Shown: positions 42,436 through 51,405 of the stretch, one piece after another | How positions within the stretch are numbered: position 1 is the stretch's first letter | How the letters are laid out: the number at the start of each line of letters is the position of its first letter | NCBI GenBank assembly: GCA_964577375.1 | Contig: CAZNYW010000015.1 | Span: forward strand, 1-64,000 | DNA length: 64,000 nucleotides | From: DATKUC01 sp964577375 | GTDB lineage: Bacteria > Spirochaetota > Spirochaetia > DSM-27196 > DATKUC01 | Direction of reading: 5' to 3' | Notes under the pieces: generated by a model | What the model was told of the DNA's origin: nothing | The model's input: the letters and a program-made list of their open reading frames with translations, nothing else | Databases searched by the model: none | Made by a program: the position numbers and the translations under genes

Positions 42436-43641
42436 ATGGAGGTACGCGGCGACTTGCAGTCGGGCGACCGGGATTACTGGGTATCTGTTCTGGACAGACT
42501 TGCGCGCCCCGTGCTGTCCAATCTCGCCGCCGGAACTCTCCGCCGGATGATGCCGGTGGAGGCGCGCGATCGGTCCGACCGTTCGCGGTATACACACCTG
42601 GAGGCATTCGGCAGGCTGCTCGCCGGGATCTCCCCCTGGTTAGCCGCGGTTGAGCTGTCGCAGCCTGAGCAGGCTTTGCAGGAGGAGCTTCTCGGGTTGA
42701 CGCTTCGGGCAATCGATTCTGCTACCGATCCGCAGTCACCCGACTTTCTGAACTTCTGTGACGGAAAGCAGCCGCTCGTGGACTCGGCGTTTCTCGCTCA
42801 GGCCATCGTCCGCGCACCTTCGGTTCTGCGGGACCGTCTCGAACCGCGGGTGCGGGAGCGGCTCGTGTCCGCGCTGCAGTCTTCCCGCACGGTGCCGCTG
42901 CCGAAGTCCGACAACTGGGTGATGTTCGCCTCCATGGTTGAAGCAGCTCTCCTCTGTCTGGGCGAAAAAACCCTGGAGGAGCGTCTCGAGGGAAGCGTGC
43001 GCAGGATGCTCGGCTGGTACAAGGGCGACGGAATCTACGGCGACGGCAGAGAGTTCCATTTCGACTACTACAACAGCTTCGTGATTCATCCTATGCTCGT
43101 CGATGTGCTGGATGTTCTCAGAGACGAGGATGAGCGCTTCGAGCCGCTCTACAACCGGGTGCTCCGGCGTGCCGCCCGCTATGCGGAGATCCTCGAGCGT
43201 CTGATAGCTCCGGACGGCACCTTCCCCTGCATCGGCCGCTCGATGGCCTACCGCTTCGGCGCCTTTCACGCGCTTGCGCACATGTCGCTGCTTCACGCAC
43301 TTCCGGCCGCGGTCACGCCGGCACAGGTGCGCTGCGCGTTGTCCGCAGTCATCAGCAGAATGCTTCTGGCGCCTGCCACCTTTGACGCGGCGGGGTGGTT
43401 GACCGTCGGATTTTCCGGGTCGCAGCCGACGGTTGCCGAGCCCTACATCTCGACGGGCAGCCTCTACCTCTGCGCAACCGCGCTCCTTCCGCTCGGTCTG
43501 TCGCCGGCGGATCCGTTCTGGAACGCACCGTCGGCAGACTGGAGCTCCCGCAGGCTATGGGCGGGTGAAGCCCTCCCGCCGGACCACGCTCTTTCAGAGA
43601 ATGAAGAGCTTCTCGACGTGCCGTCGATCAAAGCTCACTGA
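42436..43641 (+). CDS. DUF2264 family protein
   Basis: 401 residues rich in helices (SDNWVMFASMVEAALL; GDGREFHFDYYNSFVIHPML; a FPCIGRSMAYRFGAFHALA stretch), the pattern of DUF2264 proteins, which occur in polysaccharide-use loci and probably have an alpha/alpha toroid fold like that of unsaturated glucuronyl hydrolases. It lies 18 bp after the GH2 gene. An uronide-processing role is inferred. It overlaps the convergent isomerase gene by 14 bp. Confidence 0.8.
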   Translation: MEVRGDLQSGDRDYWVSVLDRLARPVLSNLAAGTLRRMMPVEARDRSDRSRYTHLEAFGRLLAGISPWLAAVELSQPEQALQEELLGLTLRAIDSATDPQSPDFLNFCDGKQPLVDSAFLAQAIVRAPSVLRDRLEPRVRERLVSALQSSRTVPLPKSDNWVMFASMVEAALLCLGEKTLEERLEGSVRRMLGWYKGDGIYGDGREFHFDYYNSFVIHPMLVDVLDVLRDEDERFEPLYNRVLRRAARYAEILERLIAPDGTFPCIGRSMAYRFGAFHALAHMSLLHALPAAVTPAQVRCALSAVISRMLLAPATFDAAGWLTVGFSGSQPTVAEPYISTGSLYLCATALLPLGLSPADPFWNAPSADWSSRRLWAGEALPPDHALSENEELLDVPSIKAH

Positions 43642-44395
43642 GCCATCTGCGCAGTGTCCGGGCGTCGGTGCGAAACTGCTCGACGCTGTCTTCCGCGACA
43701 AACTCGAGAGAAGCGAATCGCAAGCCGTCCGGCCCAGGCTGTGCGCCCGCTGCAGCGAGGTAGCGCCGCCATCGCGATTCTCCCCTGGCGAGCGGAAGCC
43801 GGTCTGCGGCGGTCGGCCACCAGTGAAACACGTGGATGTTCGAGAGGCGCGGAAGCGCTCCATGCAGCCCCGCGAAGCACATGTCCATGGAGGCGCCGTT
43901 TGGAGGCTGCCAGTAGGTGAAGAGTCCGGGGTGGGGCACTGCATCCAGAAGCCCCCGGGCAGATGCGTCGGTGTCGGTCAATGTGTCGGCATGGTATTCG
44001 CAGGAAACCGAGATTCCCGCGTCGGACGCAAGTGAGGCGATGCGCAGGAGGTCCTTCTCTACCCGACGTCGCTCAGCCTCTTCGGTCTCTGATGAGCCCT
44101 TTGTGCCTGCCCAGACGCGGATGGTGGGTGAGTTCAGCGCAAGCGCGGTCTCCAGAACCGCCGCGAAATCTCCGGTTCCGCTTCCTGCGCGGTAGTAGGA
44201 GCCGTAGGCGGAGGTCCGGAGTCCCGCGTCTTCGGTCAGCGCGCGGGCCTCTTGCGCGCGCAACAGATCGCCGTGCGGAACGTGAATATCTCCGCCCCAT
44301 TCGATGCCGGCAAGTCCGGCCTCCGCGGCGAGCTTCACAATCTCACGAGGAGAGAGTGCACGGAATGTTACCGATACAAGGCCTGGCAGGATCAT
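43628..44395 (-). CDS. Sugar phosphate isomerase/epimerase-like TIM barrel
   Basis: 255 residues of the AP endonuclease 2/xylose isomerase-like family: GLAGIEWGGDIHVPHGD, SVSCEYHADTLTDT and NIHVFHWWPT give the acidic and His metal ligands expected of such barrels. It starts 7 bp after the hydroxyacid dehydrogenase gene in a three-gene minus-strand operon. The substrate is unknown; a sugar-acid or ketose is plausible. Confidence 0.8.
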   Translation of the reverse strand: MILPGLVSVTFRALSPREIVKLAAEAGLAGIEWGGDIHVPHGDLLRAQEARALTEDAGLRTSAYGSYYRAGSGTGDFAAVLETALALNSPTIRVWAGTKGSSETEEAERRRVEKDLLRIASLASDAGISVSCEYHADTLTDTDASARGLLDAVPHPGLFTYWQPPNGASMDMCFAGLHGALPRLSNIHVFHWWPTAADRLPLARGESRWRRYLAAAGAQPGPDGLRFASLEFVAEDSVEQFRTDARTLRRWLSEL

Positions 44396-44402
44396 GATCG
44401 GC

Positions 44403-45392
44403 CTACGCCGTCAGCTCCGCCCGGCTTTTCGTGACTTTCCACCGGAGCGGTCTGCCCGCGGCGTACCTCCGCAGCTCTTCCACCATGCATCTGCCCATAC
44501 GTCTGCACTCGGAATCGAGTGAACCGGCGATGTGCGGAGTCAGGATGACATTGGGCAGACGGTAGAGAGGCGACTCCGGCGCCGGAGGCTCCGGATCGGT
44601 AACGTCGAGCAGCGCATGGAGATCAGGCCGTTTCTCGAGCACAGCGATCAGCTCCTTTTCCCGGACAACCGCGCCCCGCGCTGTGTTTATGAGAGTGGCG
44701 CCCTGTTTCATCGATGCAATATGCTTGCCCCCGATCATACCCTCGGTCTGCGGCAGCCACGGGGTGTGAATCGATACCACGTCGGATTTGCTGAAGAGCG
44801 CTTCGAGCGAAGCCATCTCGACGCCGAGCTCCCGACCCTCCTCGATGGTTACGCAGGGATCGTACGCTGTCACCTTCACGTCGAAGGGTTTGAGGCGCTC
44901 CCGGACGAGCCGTCCGATCACGCCGAGAGAGACGAGTCCCACCGTGCTGCCGAAAGCGCCGGGAACAGGCAAAGGTTCCGGAAACGTGTGAGCGCTCCTC
45001 ACAGCCGCAGAATGAGCCCAGAAACGCTTCAGGCTGAGGAGAATCGCCGAGAGCGTGTACTCGGCAACCGGGATCGCATTCGCCGCAGCCGCCGTGGTCA
45101 CTTCGATGTCCCGTTGCCAGAACTCGTCGGTTACAAACCCGCGGATCGATCCGGCAGCATAGAACACCGCTCTGAGATTCGGCGCCGCATCGAGAAACGC
45201 ACGGTCCATCACCGGGGCACCCCAGCCGGAAAGGATGATTTCGACATCCGAAAGAATCGACGGCTGCCGTGCGGTCGACTCGGCGGTCTGCGGCGCGCCG
45301 GAAATATCTGCTATCGTCGCTATCTCTGCCTGTTCGTCGGGACCGTAGACCTTGTGAAAGGAATCGCGGTCCAGGATGTAGAGTCCCTTCAT
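44403..45392 (-). CDS. D-2-hydroxyacid dehydrogenase (phosphoglycerate dehydrogenase-like)
   Basis: 329 residues. The Rossmann loop GSTVGLVSLGVIGR with acceptor AYDP, the catalytic Arg in NTARGAVVREKEL, a Glu near 270 and His in LTPHIAGS are present. It should oxidise or reduce a D-2-hydroxy acid with NAD(H). Without the C-terminal ACT domain of SerA, a sugar-acid role with its isomerase neighbour is more likely than serine synthesis. Confidence 0.87.
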   Translation of the reverse strand: MKGLYILDRDSFHKVYGPDEQAEIATIADISGAPQTAESTARQPSILSDVEIILSGWGAPVMDRAFLDAAPNLRAVFYAAGSIRGFVTDEFWQRDIEVTTAAAANAIPVAEYTLSAILLSLKRFWAHSAAVRSAHTFPEPLPVPGAFGSTVGLVSLGVIGRLVRERLKPFDVKVTAYDPCVTIEEGRELGVEMASLEALFSKSDVVSIHTPWLPQTEGMIGGKHIASMKQGATLINTARGAVVREKELIAVLEKRPDLHALLDVTDPEPPAPESPLYRLPNVILTPHIAGSLDSECRRMGRCMVEELRRYAAGRPLRWKVTKSRAELTA

Positions 45393-45441
45393 GCCGGAAT
45401 TGTACGCGGTGCGGTCCGCCCTGTGTAGGGGAGCCCGGAAT

Positions 45442-46191
45442 CTATTTCAACCAGCGCTCTTCGAGAGCCTTCGATTCGCCGGAGGCAAGAACCTTCCGGA
45501 GCCCGCCGTTGATCAGTGTGAGGCTTTTGGAGTCCCCCTTTCTAACCGCGATACCGTAATACTCGGTTGCCACCGGGGACCCGACGATTTTGAACCGCCC
45601 GTGATAGGTCGGTGTCCGGTTCATACTGAGGACAATAGTTGCTTCTGCGACGAATGCCGAAAGTCGCCCGAGATGCAGATCGAGGACATACTCGCTGAAA
45701 TCGCTGTAGGGAACAACGGTCAGATTGTATTTCTCACGATTGTTTTCCAGTACAGCGAGGCTCCTCGACCCGCGGAGCGCTCCAACGCGTTTGCCGGCCA
45801 GATCCGCAAGCCCCGAGACGCTCTCATTCTCTGCGTCAACCACCAGGTACTGATCCATTTTGAGATAGGGATCGCTGAAGTCCATCTCCTGTTTCCGGTC
45901 GTCAGTAATCGTCACTGCCGAGATGACGGCATCGTATCTCTTTGACGCGAGTCCCGCGAACATGGAGCTCCACTCGACGGCCGCGAGATCGAGTTCGAAA
46001 CCACCTGCCCTGGCTACCGCCCTCATCAGATCCACATCGTACCCTTCGGGCTGACCGTCTGTACCGATGAACTCCATCGGTTCCCAGGTTGGATCTGTTG
46101 CGACGACCAGCTTTTCGCTCCCTCCGCTGCAGAACGCCGTCGAGGCGGCCATCGACAGCAGAATTCCGCAAACGATCACTCGTACCTTCAT
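45442..46191 (-). CDS. Amino-acid-type ABC substrate-binding lipoprotein (family 3)
   Basis: 249 residues with a lipobox (ASTAFC, Cys20). SBP_bac_3 motifs: ATDPTWEPMEFIGTDGQPEG, GYDVDLMRAVA, DRKQEMDFSDPYL. The ATG at 46191 has GGGAGG 4-5 nt upstream. No permease or ATPase gene is adjacent, so it is an orphan binding protein; it heads an operon with the dehydrogenase and isomerase genes, and the ligand may be a carboxylated compound rather than an amino acid. Confidence 0.85.
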   Translation of the reverse strand: MKVRVIVCGILLSMAASTAFCSGGSEKLVVATDPTWEPMEFIGTDGQPEGYDVDLMRAVARAGGFELDLAAVEWSSMFAGLASKRYDAVISAVTITDDRKQEMDFSDPYLKMDQYLVVDAENESVSGLADLAGKRVGALRGSRSLAVLENNREKYNLTVVPYSDFSEYVLDLHLGRLSAFVAEATIVLSMNRTPTYHGRFKIVGSPVATEYYGIAVRKGDSKSLTLINGGLRKVLASGESKALEERWLK

Positions 46192-46204
46192 TTTCGCCTC
46201 CCGC

Positions 46205-46230
46205 GGGAACAGCGGCATGCCGCCGTTCCC
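46205..46230 (-). promoter_or_regulatory. Leader hairpin upstream of the binding-lipoprotein gene
   Basis: GGGAAC, one mismatch, GCGGC, AT, GCCGC, GTTCCC. In the minus-strand message it ends 13 nt before the start codon, next to the ribosome site. It could modulate translation; no U-tract follows. Confidence 0.4.
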
Positions 46231-46329
46231 GACGAGTCAATTGTGTGCCCGAAGCGTTACTCTGCCGTTGCAGACTGCAGTACCTCATTTAGAATTGCAT
46301 TCCCGGTGGGACGATGATAGCATGAACGA

Positions 46330-47244
46330 ATGGAATTTTCAGAAGCAATCAAGCGCATGTTTGAGCTTTCTGAAGAGGGCCGCCACGGCGAGGCGCTCGA
46401 GCTCCTGCAGACGGTCACCGCCGAAAACGAGGATCAGTCAGTCCGTCTTTCCTACAATCGCGCATGCCTGCTGGCGCTGAAGGGCGACCGGAACGCTGCC
46501 ATCGTTGAGCTCGAAGACGCCATGGCCGATCCGCTTGTCTGGTTCTCGCCGGAGATGCTCGGAACGGATCCGGATCTCGGGTCGCTCCAGGGCGATCGCA
46601 GATTCGAGGAGGTGATGCACACCGGTGAAAAGCGGCGGGACGAGGCGCAGAAAACAACCCGCCCGGAATCGCTCATCGTCCGGCCGCGGAGCGGCGGCCG
46701 ACCGCCGCGTGGCACCATTGCGATTCTCCACGGGAACCACTCGAATACCGCCGACGTCCGTCCCCATTGGGAGCCGCTTTGCGACGAAGGCTGGACGCTT
46801 CTTTTCGTGCAGTCATCGAGGGTCGGGTTCCATACCTATGTCCGCAGCTGGGAGGACTACGGCCGCGCGCGTATCGATGTTGCCGAGGCGGTGAATGCTC
46901 TGTCGGACGAGGAGCGTGCCAATCTGGTTCTCGGCGGCTTTTCGCTTGGCGCGCGCACGGCGATCCGCCTCGGTCTCGACGGAACCATCGCCGTCTCAAC
47001 CATCGTCGCTCACGAACCGGCGCCCGCCGAAGGATTCTCCGCCTGGCTTCGCTCCATATCACCCCATCCTATTCCGATTTACCTCACGATAGGGGAGGCG
47101 GACAGTTACCAGAAGGACAGCGAGGCGATTGCGAGTGCGCTGGGTCTGGTCGACACGGCCGTCCGACTGCCCGCGGTCGGGCACGGATTCCCGCCCGGTT
47201 TCGCAGCGCTGGTGCAGGGCATGCTGGCAGGGGTCGCAGAGTAG
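46330..47244 (+). CDS. Alpha/beta hydrolase with N-terminal TPR-like region
   Basis: 304 residues. Residues 1-100 look like a TPR-type helical module (SYNRACLLALKGDRNAAIVE, then a DPDLGSLQGDRRFEEVM end). From about 125 an alpha/beta hydrolase starts (GTIAILHGNHSN oxyanion region), with nucleophile S205 in GGFSLGAR and His near 291 (VGHGFPPG). The combination is uncommon. It begins a plus-strand operon with the aldo/keto reductase and nitrilase genes. Substrate unknown. Confidence 0.78.
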   Translation: MEFSEAIKRMFELSEEGRHGEALELLQTVTAENEDQSVRLSYNRACLLALKGDRNAAIVELEDAMADPLVWFSPEMLGTDPDLGSLQGDRRFEEVMHTGEKRRDEAQKTTRPESLIVRPRSGGRPPRGTIAILHGNHSNTADVRPHWEPLCDEGWTLLFVQSSRVGFHTYVRSWEDYGRARIDVAEAVNALSDEERANLVLGGFSLGARTAIRLGLDGTIAVSTIVAHEPAPAEGFSAWLRSISPHPIPIYLTIGEADSYQKDSEAIASALGLVDTAVRLPAVGHGFPPGFAALVQGMLAGVAE

Positions 47245-47318
47245 CCGCTTCCGACCAATCTGCGCGACCTGATCAACCATTCAACCGCAAAGCTCGAGGA
47301 GGAGCTGCTACAACTGCC

Positions 47319-48314
47319 ATGAAGTATTCGCCGTTTGCCGCAAGCGGAGACAAGGTATCAAGAATCTGTCTCGGCACCATGAACTTCGGGGATAAGTGTG
47401 ACTTCGATCAATCGAAGGCAATCTTCGAAAGGGCCCTCGAGCGCGGTGTCAACTTTTTCGACACCGCGCCGATGTACTCGGGAGGCGTCGCGGAGGAGTT
47501 CCTTGGGCGAGCGATGGCCGGGAAGCGGGACAAGCTCCTCATTGCGACCAAGGTCCACGCCGGGCTCGATGAGGAGTCCATCGTCAGGAGTCTCGATGAG
47601 AGTCTCACGCGTCTGCGCACCGACTTTGTCGACCTGTACCTCATCCATTGGCCCGCAGCAGGCATGAACCTCAGGGAGATGATGAGCGGCCTCTCCCGTG
47701 TCGTTGCCGCCGGAAAGGCGCGTCACGTCGGCTGCTGCAATTTCCCCGCGTGGCTGGTCGGCAGCTCGAATCTGGTGGCCGCCGAAAACGGATGGCCGCG
47801 GCTGGAATGCCACCAGGTTGCGTACAACCTGATCGAGCGCGGCGTGGAGGTGGAGGTGCTTCCGCAGGCGGTAGCGGAGGGCATCTACATAACCGCCTAC
47901 CGACCGCTCGCGATCGGGCTTCTCACCGGGGCCTTCCTGCCGGGCAGGCCGCTCGACAGCTCGAAGCGGGGTACTACCGATTCGCGGGTCATTACGTGGC
48001 TCTCGCAGCATGGCGGATCAATCGAGCGGTTCGTCCGCTTCTGTGAGGCGCGGGGGTACCCGCCGGCTCAGGCCGCAACAGCCTGGGTATGCCATTCGCC
48101 GGCCGTCGGTTCACCCATAGTGGGGGCGAGCTCCCCCGCGCAGGTCGATGCCGCGGGGGCGAGCACCGAAATCTCGCTCTCCGATGAGGAGTACCGCGAC
48201 ATAACCGACCTGTTTGACACCGAGGTAAAAGAGGAGGGGCTGCAGCTCTTTCCCGGGTTGAAGTACAACTATCCACGCCTGCGCCGGACCCTGTCTCTGG
48301 CCAGGAAAGGGTAA
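47319..48314 (+). CDS. Aldo/keto reductase
   Basis: 331 residues. NADPH-dependent AKR barrel: catalytic Asp in NFFDTAPMY with the Tyr, Lys in IATKVHAG and His in YLIHWP. The ATG at 47319 is used; GGAGGAG stands about 14 nt upstream, rather far. The frame is open for another 550 bp upstream only because it shadows the hydrolase gene. It reduces carbonyls of unknown sugars or related compounds. Confidence 0.87.
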   Translation: MKYSPFAASGDKVSRICLGTMNFGDKCDFDQSKAIFERALERGVNFFDTAPMYSGGVAEEFLGRAMAGKRDKLLIATKVHAGLDEESIVRSLDESLTRLRTDFVDLYLIHWPAAGMNLREMMSGLSRVVAAGKARHVGCCNFPAWLVGSSNLVAAENGWPRLECHQVAYNLIERGVEVEVLPQAVAEGIYITAYRPLAIGLLTGAFLPGRPLDSSKRGTTDSRVITWLSQHGGSIERFVRFCEARGYPPAQAATAWVCHSPAVGSPIVGASSPAQVDAAGASTEISLSDEEYRDITDLFDTEVKEEGLQLFPGLKYNYPRLRRTLSLARKG

Positions 48315-48324
48315 CCGGGCCGCC

Positions 48325-49254
48325 GTGTCACGAATAATCCGGATCGTCACATCCTCGCTGGCGACGCTCGAGCATGTGCACCCGCCCTACAATATTCGCA
48401 TTCCCGGGGTAGAGGAAAACGTCAGACTGGCCGAAGAGCTTCTGACCTCTGCCGCGGCCTATGATCCTGACCTCGTTCTCCTGCCTGAGACCTTTGCCCT
48501 CGCAGGCATGTCGGCGGCGGAGATCGAACAGGTCGCGGAACCGGCGGACGGGCCCATCCATCAGATGCTCTCTTCAATGGCACAGGCCGGCCACATGAAC
48601 ATCGTCGCCGGACACCTGGTCCGCGACGGCTCTCGAGTCGCGAACCGCGCCCTGGTGTTCGACCGAAGCGGGAGCCTCGTCACCACTTACGACAAGATGC
48701 ATCCGGTAGGGAACGAGCGGCTGGCAGGCGTGGCCCCGGGAAAGAGGCCGGGCATAGCCGAGCTCGATGTGGGGACAATCGGGCTTGCCATCTGTTTCGA
48801 CATCAACTGGCCGGGCATCTGGGCCGAGTTCGCCGCGAGAGAGGTCGATCTCGTTGCCTGGATATCCGCCTACGACGGCGGCTTCCCGCTTCAATCGTAT
48901 GCGTGGCAGCATCAGTACCCTATCGTGTCCTCGGTCTACACCTACAACGCGCGGCTCTACGATATCGCGGGCGATGCGGTGACGCTGACCTCACGATGGC
49001 AACGGCTCGGTATGTGCGAGCTCAATCTGGATCGGGCGCTTTTCCACACCGACAACCAGATGGAAAGGATAATCGATATCCAGAAACGATACGGCGACCA
49101 GGTTTCCGTCAGAAGCTATACGGAGGAACACCTTTTCATCCTCGAGTCACGTGCGCCGGAAAGGAGCGTTGCAGACATAATCTCGGAGTTCGGGCTGGAA
49201 ACCTACCGGGATTACATCCGCAGGTGTACCGAGCCGCCTTCCGGGCAACCGTGA
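48325..49254 (+). CDS. Nitrilase-superfamily carbon-nitrogen hydrolase
   Basis: 309 residues. The Glu-Lys-Cys triad is visible: LLPETFAL, YDKMHPVG and LAICFDINWP. A GTG start 10 bp after the reductase gene. The family cleaves amides or nitriles; branch not assignable. Confidence 0.87.
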   Translation: MSRIIRIVTSSLATLEHVHPPYNIRIPGVEENVRLAEELLTSAAAYDPDLVLLPETFALAGMSAAEIEQVAEPADGPIHQMLSSMAQAGHMNIVAGHLVRDGSRVANRALVFDRSGSLVTTYDKMHPVGNERLAGVAPGKRPGIAELDVGTIGLAICFDINWPGIWAEFAAREVDLVAWISAYDGGFPLQSYAWQHQYPIVSSVYTYNARLYDIAGDAVTLTSRWQRLGMCELNLDRALFHTDNQMERIIDIQKRYGDQVSVRSYTEEHLFILESRAPERSVADIISEFGLETYRDYIRRCTEPPSGQP

Positions 49255-49271
49255 CGAGGTGCAGTTGAAGG

Positions 49272-49781
49272 CTATTCGCCGCTTCGCCGGCCGATGCTCA
49301 TCTCCGGCGGATTTGCGAGCGTCTGAAACACCACGCAGTACCGCTCGGTGAGCTGCAGCAGCTTATCCATCGACTGCTCGTCCGCATCGGTGTCGAGATC
49401 GAAGCTGAGCCGTATCTTCTGGAATCCGACAGGCACCTCCCTCGACACTCCCAGCGTTCCCCGAAAGTCGAGATCACCCTCGGCGCGCACCCGTCCGCTC
49501 CGAACGGAGATGCCCATAGCCGTGGCGAGCGCATTCAGCGTTACGCCCGCGCAGGCGGCAAGCGCCTCGAGCAGCATGTCGCCCGAACAGGCATGCATTC
49601 CAATTCCGCCCGTCGCGGGGTGGAGTCCCGCCTCGACAAGCGCCTTTCCGGTACGAACGCTGCAGGTGACTCCCTCGCCCAGGTTGCCCTCCGCGCTGAG
49701 CGTCACCAGCGCATCCGCCGGTGAGCTGCGATAGCGCTCTTTGATCGGCGCCTGAATCGATCGCAATTTGTCTGAATCCAT
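49272..49781 (-). CDS. OsmC-family protein
   Basis: 169 residues. The OsmC/Ohr fold is suggested by GMHACSGDMLLEALAACAG, with one conserved Cys near the helix start, and ERYCVVFQTL with a second Cys near the C-terminus; Ohr-type enzymes use two such Cys to reduce organic hydroperoxides. Convergent with the nitrilase gene. Confidence 0.85.
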   Translation of the reverse strand: MDSDKLRSIQAPIKERYRSSPADALVTLSAEGNLGEGVTCSVRTGKALVEAGLHPATGGIGMHACSGDMLLEALAACAGVTLNALATAMGISVRSGRVRAEGDLDFRGTLGVSREVPVGFQKIRLSFDLDTDADEQSMDKLLQLTERYCVVFQTLANPPEMSIGRRSGE

Positions 49782-49934
49782 CGGTTGAATTCCTTTCAGA
49801 GAAACCTGACCGGGCGCGCCCCGGTGACCGGCGTTTCCGCGATTGCAGAAGGACGCATCGAAGCGTCGCCGCTGTTCTTAAGTCAAACAGTAATGTATTC
49901 AGCACGATGTGTCTCTCTGAAAGACGCCGAATGA

Positions 49935-50070
49935 GTATCAGCGAGCATGTTGATAAATGGCTCTATATCCTTTCAGTACTGATTCTTAGCTGGAATAATC
50001 CCGAAGGAGACCGGCTAACTGTCGACACCGCGCGTAACCGGCTCGGCGGCATCAACACGCTTCTTTATAC
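49935..50070. repeat. 136-bp repeat with terminal inverted repeats, copy B
   Basis: The left end GTATCAGCGAGCATGTTGAT and right end ATCAACACGCTTCTTTATAC are near-inverted copies. About 45 bp at the left and 25 bp at the right match copy A (34855-34989); the middle has diverged but has the same length. Most of the 348-bp gap 49782-50129 is this element; the rest shows nothing else. Confidence 0.65.
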
Positions 50071-50129
50071 CCAGGGCGTTCCCCGTTTCAGGGAAATTTA
50101 TCCTACCTATAATTGTATTATTTGAGAAA

Positions 50130-51404
50130 TTGCAGTATATTGTGGAGCACGTGCGAATCCGCCACAGCAATCCCAAAAACATTGATCACTCAAGCAAAGT
50201 TGCTCTCCGGAGCAGGGATAGCCATCTCTCGTGTGTCGGCTTCTATTCGGCCGGCATCGCCATTCTGTTCTTCACCGTGAGTGCACTGGAGCTCAGCGGG
50301 CAGGCGGTCGTCCTCCACAGATTCGAATCGCCCACGCCCGATCCGAAGCTCGAAAACGTACTCTACCTGGCCGCCGGTGTTGCTCTGCTGCATGCGGGGC
50401 TCTCCAGCACGAGGCAGACAGACGGGGAGGACTATATCCTGTCCACATCCTACCGCGAAGCGGCAGGCCGCGCGAGAATTACCTACTCGCTCCTCGGAGC
50501 CGATTCACACGCCGGTCCACTTGCCGCGGAGACGATTGAGGTGCCGGTTGAGCCGGGGCTCGACGAACGGATCGCCGCGGCGATGCGGGGTCTGCTGAAG
50601 ACCGCCGGGATCAGACCTTCCCCGTCGCCGAACGCGAGGATTGAAGACCTGCTTCCGGCAATTTCATCCGGCGGCGCAGGCGGTGTGCGATCGACCGGAA
50701 GCGGGTTGCCGCCAGCGACGCCGGAACCTGCAGTACCGCCACCTGTGGAGCCACCGCCGGGTGAACTGCCGTCGGTGCCGCTGAACCCGCCGGAATCGGT
50801 CGCCGCCGCGGAACCGGCTACCGAGGGCTGGTCTGCTCCCGACGCGAGTCCTCCGCTACCCGCGAGTCCGCCGGTTCCGTCTGTCCCTGTTCAACCGGGC
50901 GCGTCGCCGGCAGGGCGCGGCCCGAAGGTCAGGTTCGATGCTTCGATTTCCGCCGCGGGTGTGCTCTTTTTCGGGCAGCTGACCGAATTCGTTCACTACG
51001 GGGCCGGTGGAGTGGTTACAGCCGGCATTGCATTTCCCGGAAGGTCCGTTACCACCACTGTCGCGGCCGAAATTTCGGCTGTCCGAGGCTTCAACGACGT
51101 CAATGTTTCAGGCGGACCGCTCTACCTGCTCACTGTCGGACCGACGATTCGGGTCGGCAGCGCGATCGGAGGTCCCGCACAATTCGCCGGAGGGGTGTCA
51201 GGGGGGGCCGCAATGGTCACGGTCGCCGCGCCGGCGGGAACGCTCGTAAAAACGGTACCCTATTCGGCCGCTTCGGCGAGTGCGCTCTTTTCCATAGGGG
51301 GAGGATTTTCTCTCGGAGGTGAGGTACGTTTCATAGTAGTATTTGATCAGAGCGCGCTGATTATGGCCGCTGCGCCTGCGGTGACGCTCCGGGTGGAAAT
51401 GTAA
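50130..51404 (+). CDS. Exported protein with proline-rich linker and beta-barrel-like C-terminus
   Basis: Up to 424 residues; the start is uncertain (TTG 50130 or a later one). A hydrophobic signal or anchor (GIAILFFTVSALELSGQA) precedes a small folded region, then a 75-residue stretch very rich in Pro/Ala/Glu, then about 150 residues of alternating beta strands rich in Gly (SISAAGVLFFGQL; GGGFSLGGEVRFIVVF; APAVTLRVEM end) that resemble an outer-membrane barrel. A surface or outer-membrane role is inferred. A lipoprotein gene follows 1 bp after its stop. Confidence 0.6.
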   Translation: MQYIVEHVRIRHSNPKNIDHSSKVALRSRDSHLSCVGFYSAGIAILFFTVSALELSGQAVVLHRFESPTPDPKLENVLYLAAGVALLHAGLSSTRQTDGEDYILSTSYREAAGRARITYSLLGADSHAGPLAAETIEVPVEPGLDERIAAAMRGLLKTAGIRPSPSPNARIEDLLPAISSGGAGGVRSTGSGLPPATPEPAVPPPVEPPPGELPSVPLNPPESVAAAEPATEGWSAPDASPPLPASPPVPSVPVQPGASPAGRGPKVRFDASISAAGVLFFGQLTEFVHYGAGGVVTAGIAFPGRSVTTTVAAEISAVRGFNDVNVSGGPLYLLTVGPTIRVGSAIGGPAQFAGGVSGGAAMVTVAAPAGTLVKTVPYSAASASALFSIGGGFSLGGEVRFIVVFDQSALIMAAAPAVTLRVEM

Positions 51405-51405
51405 A

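Noticed and set aside
46767..47318. Long upstream extension of the aldo/keto reductase frame
   Set aside because: It lies over the hydrolase gene in another frame and reads as Arg/Ser-rich shadow sequence; the reductase fold begins at 47319.
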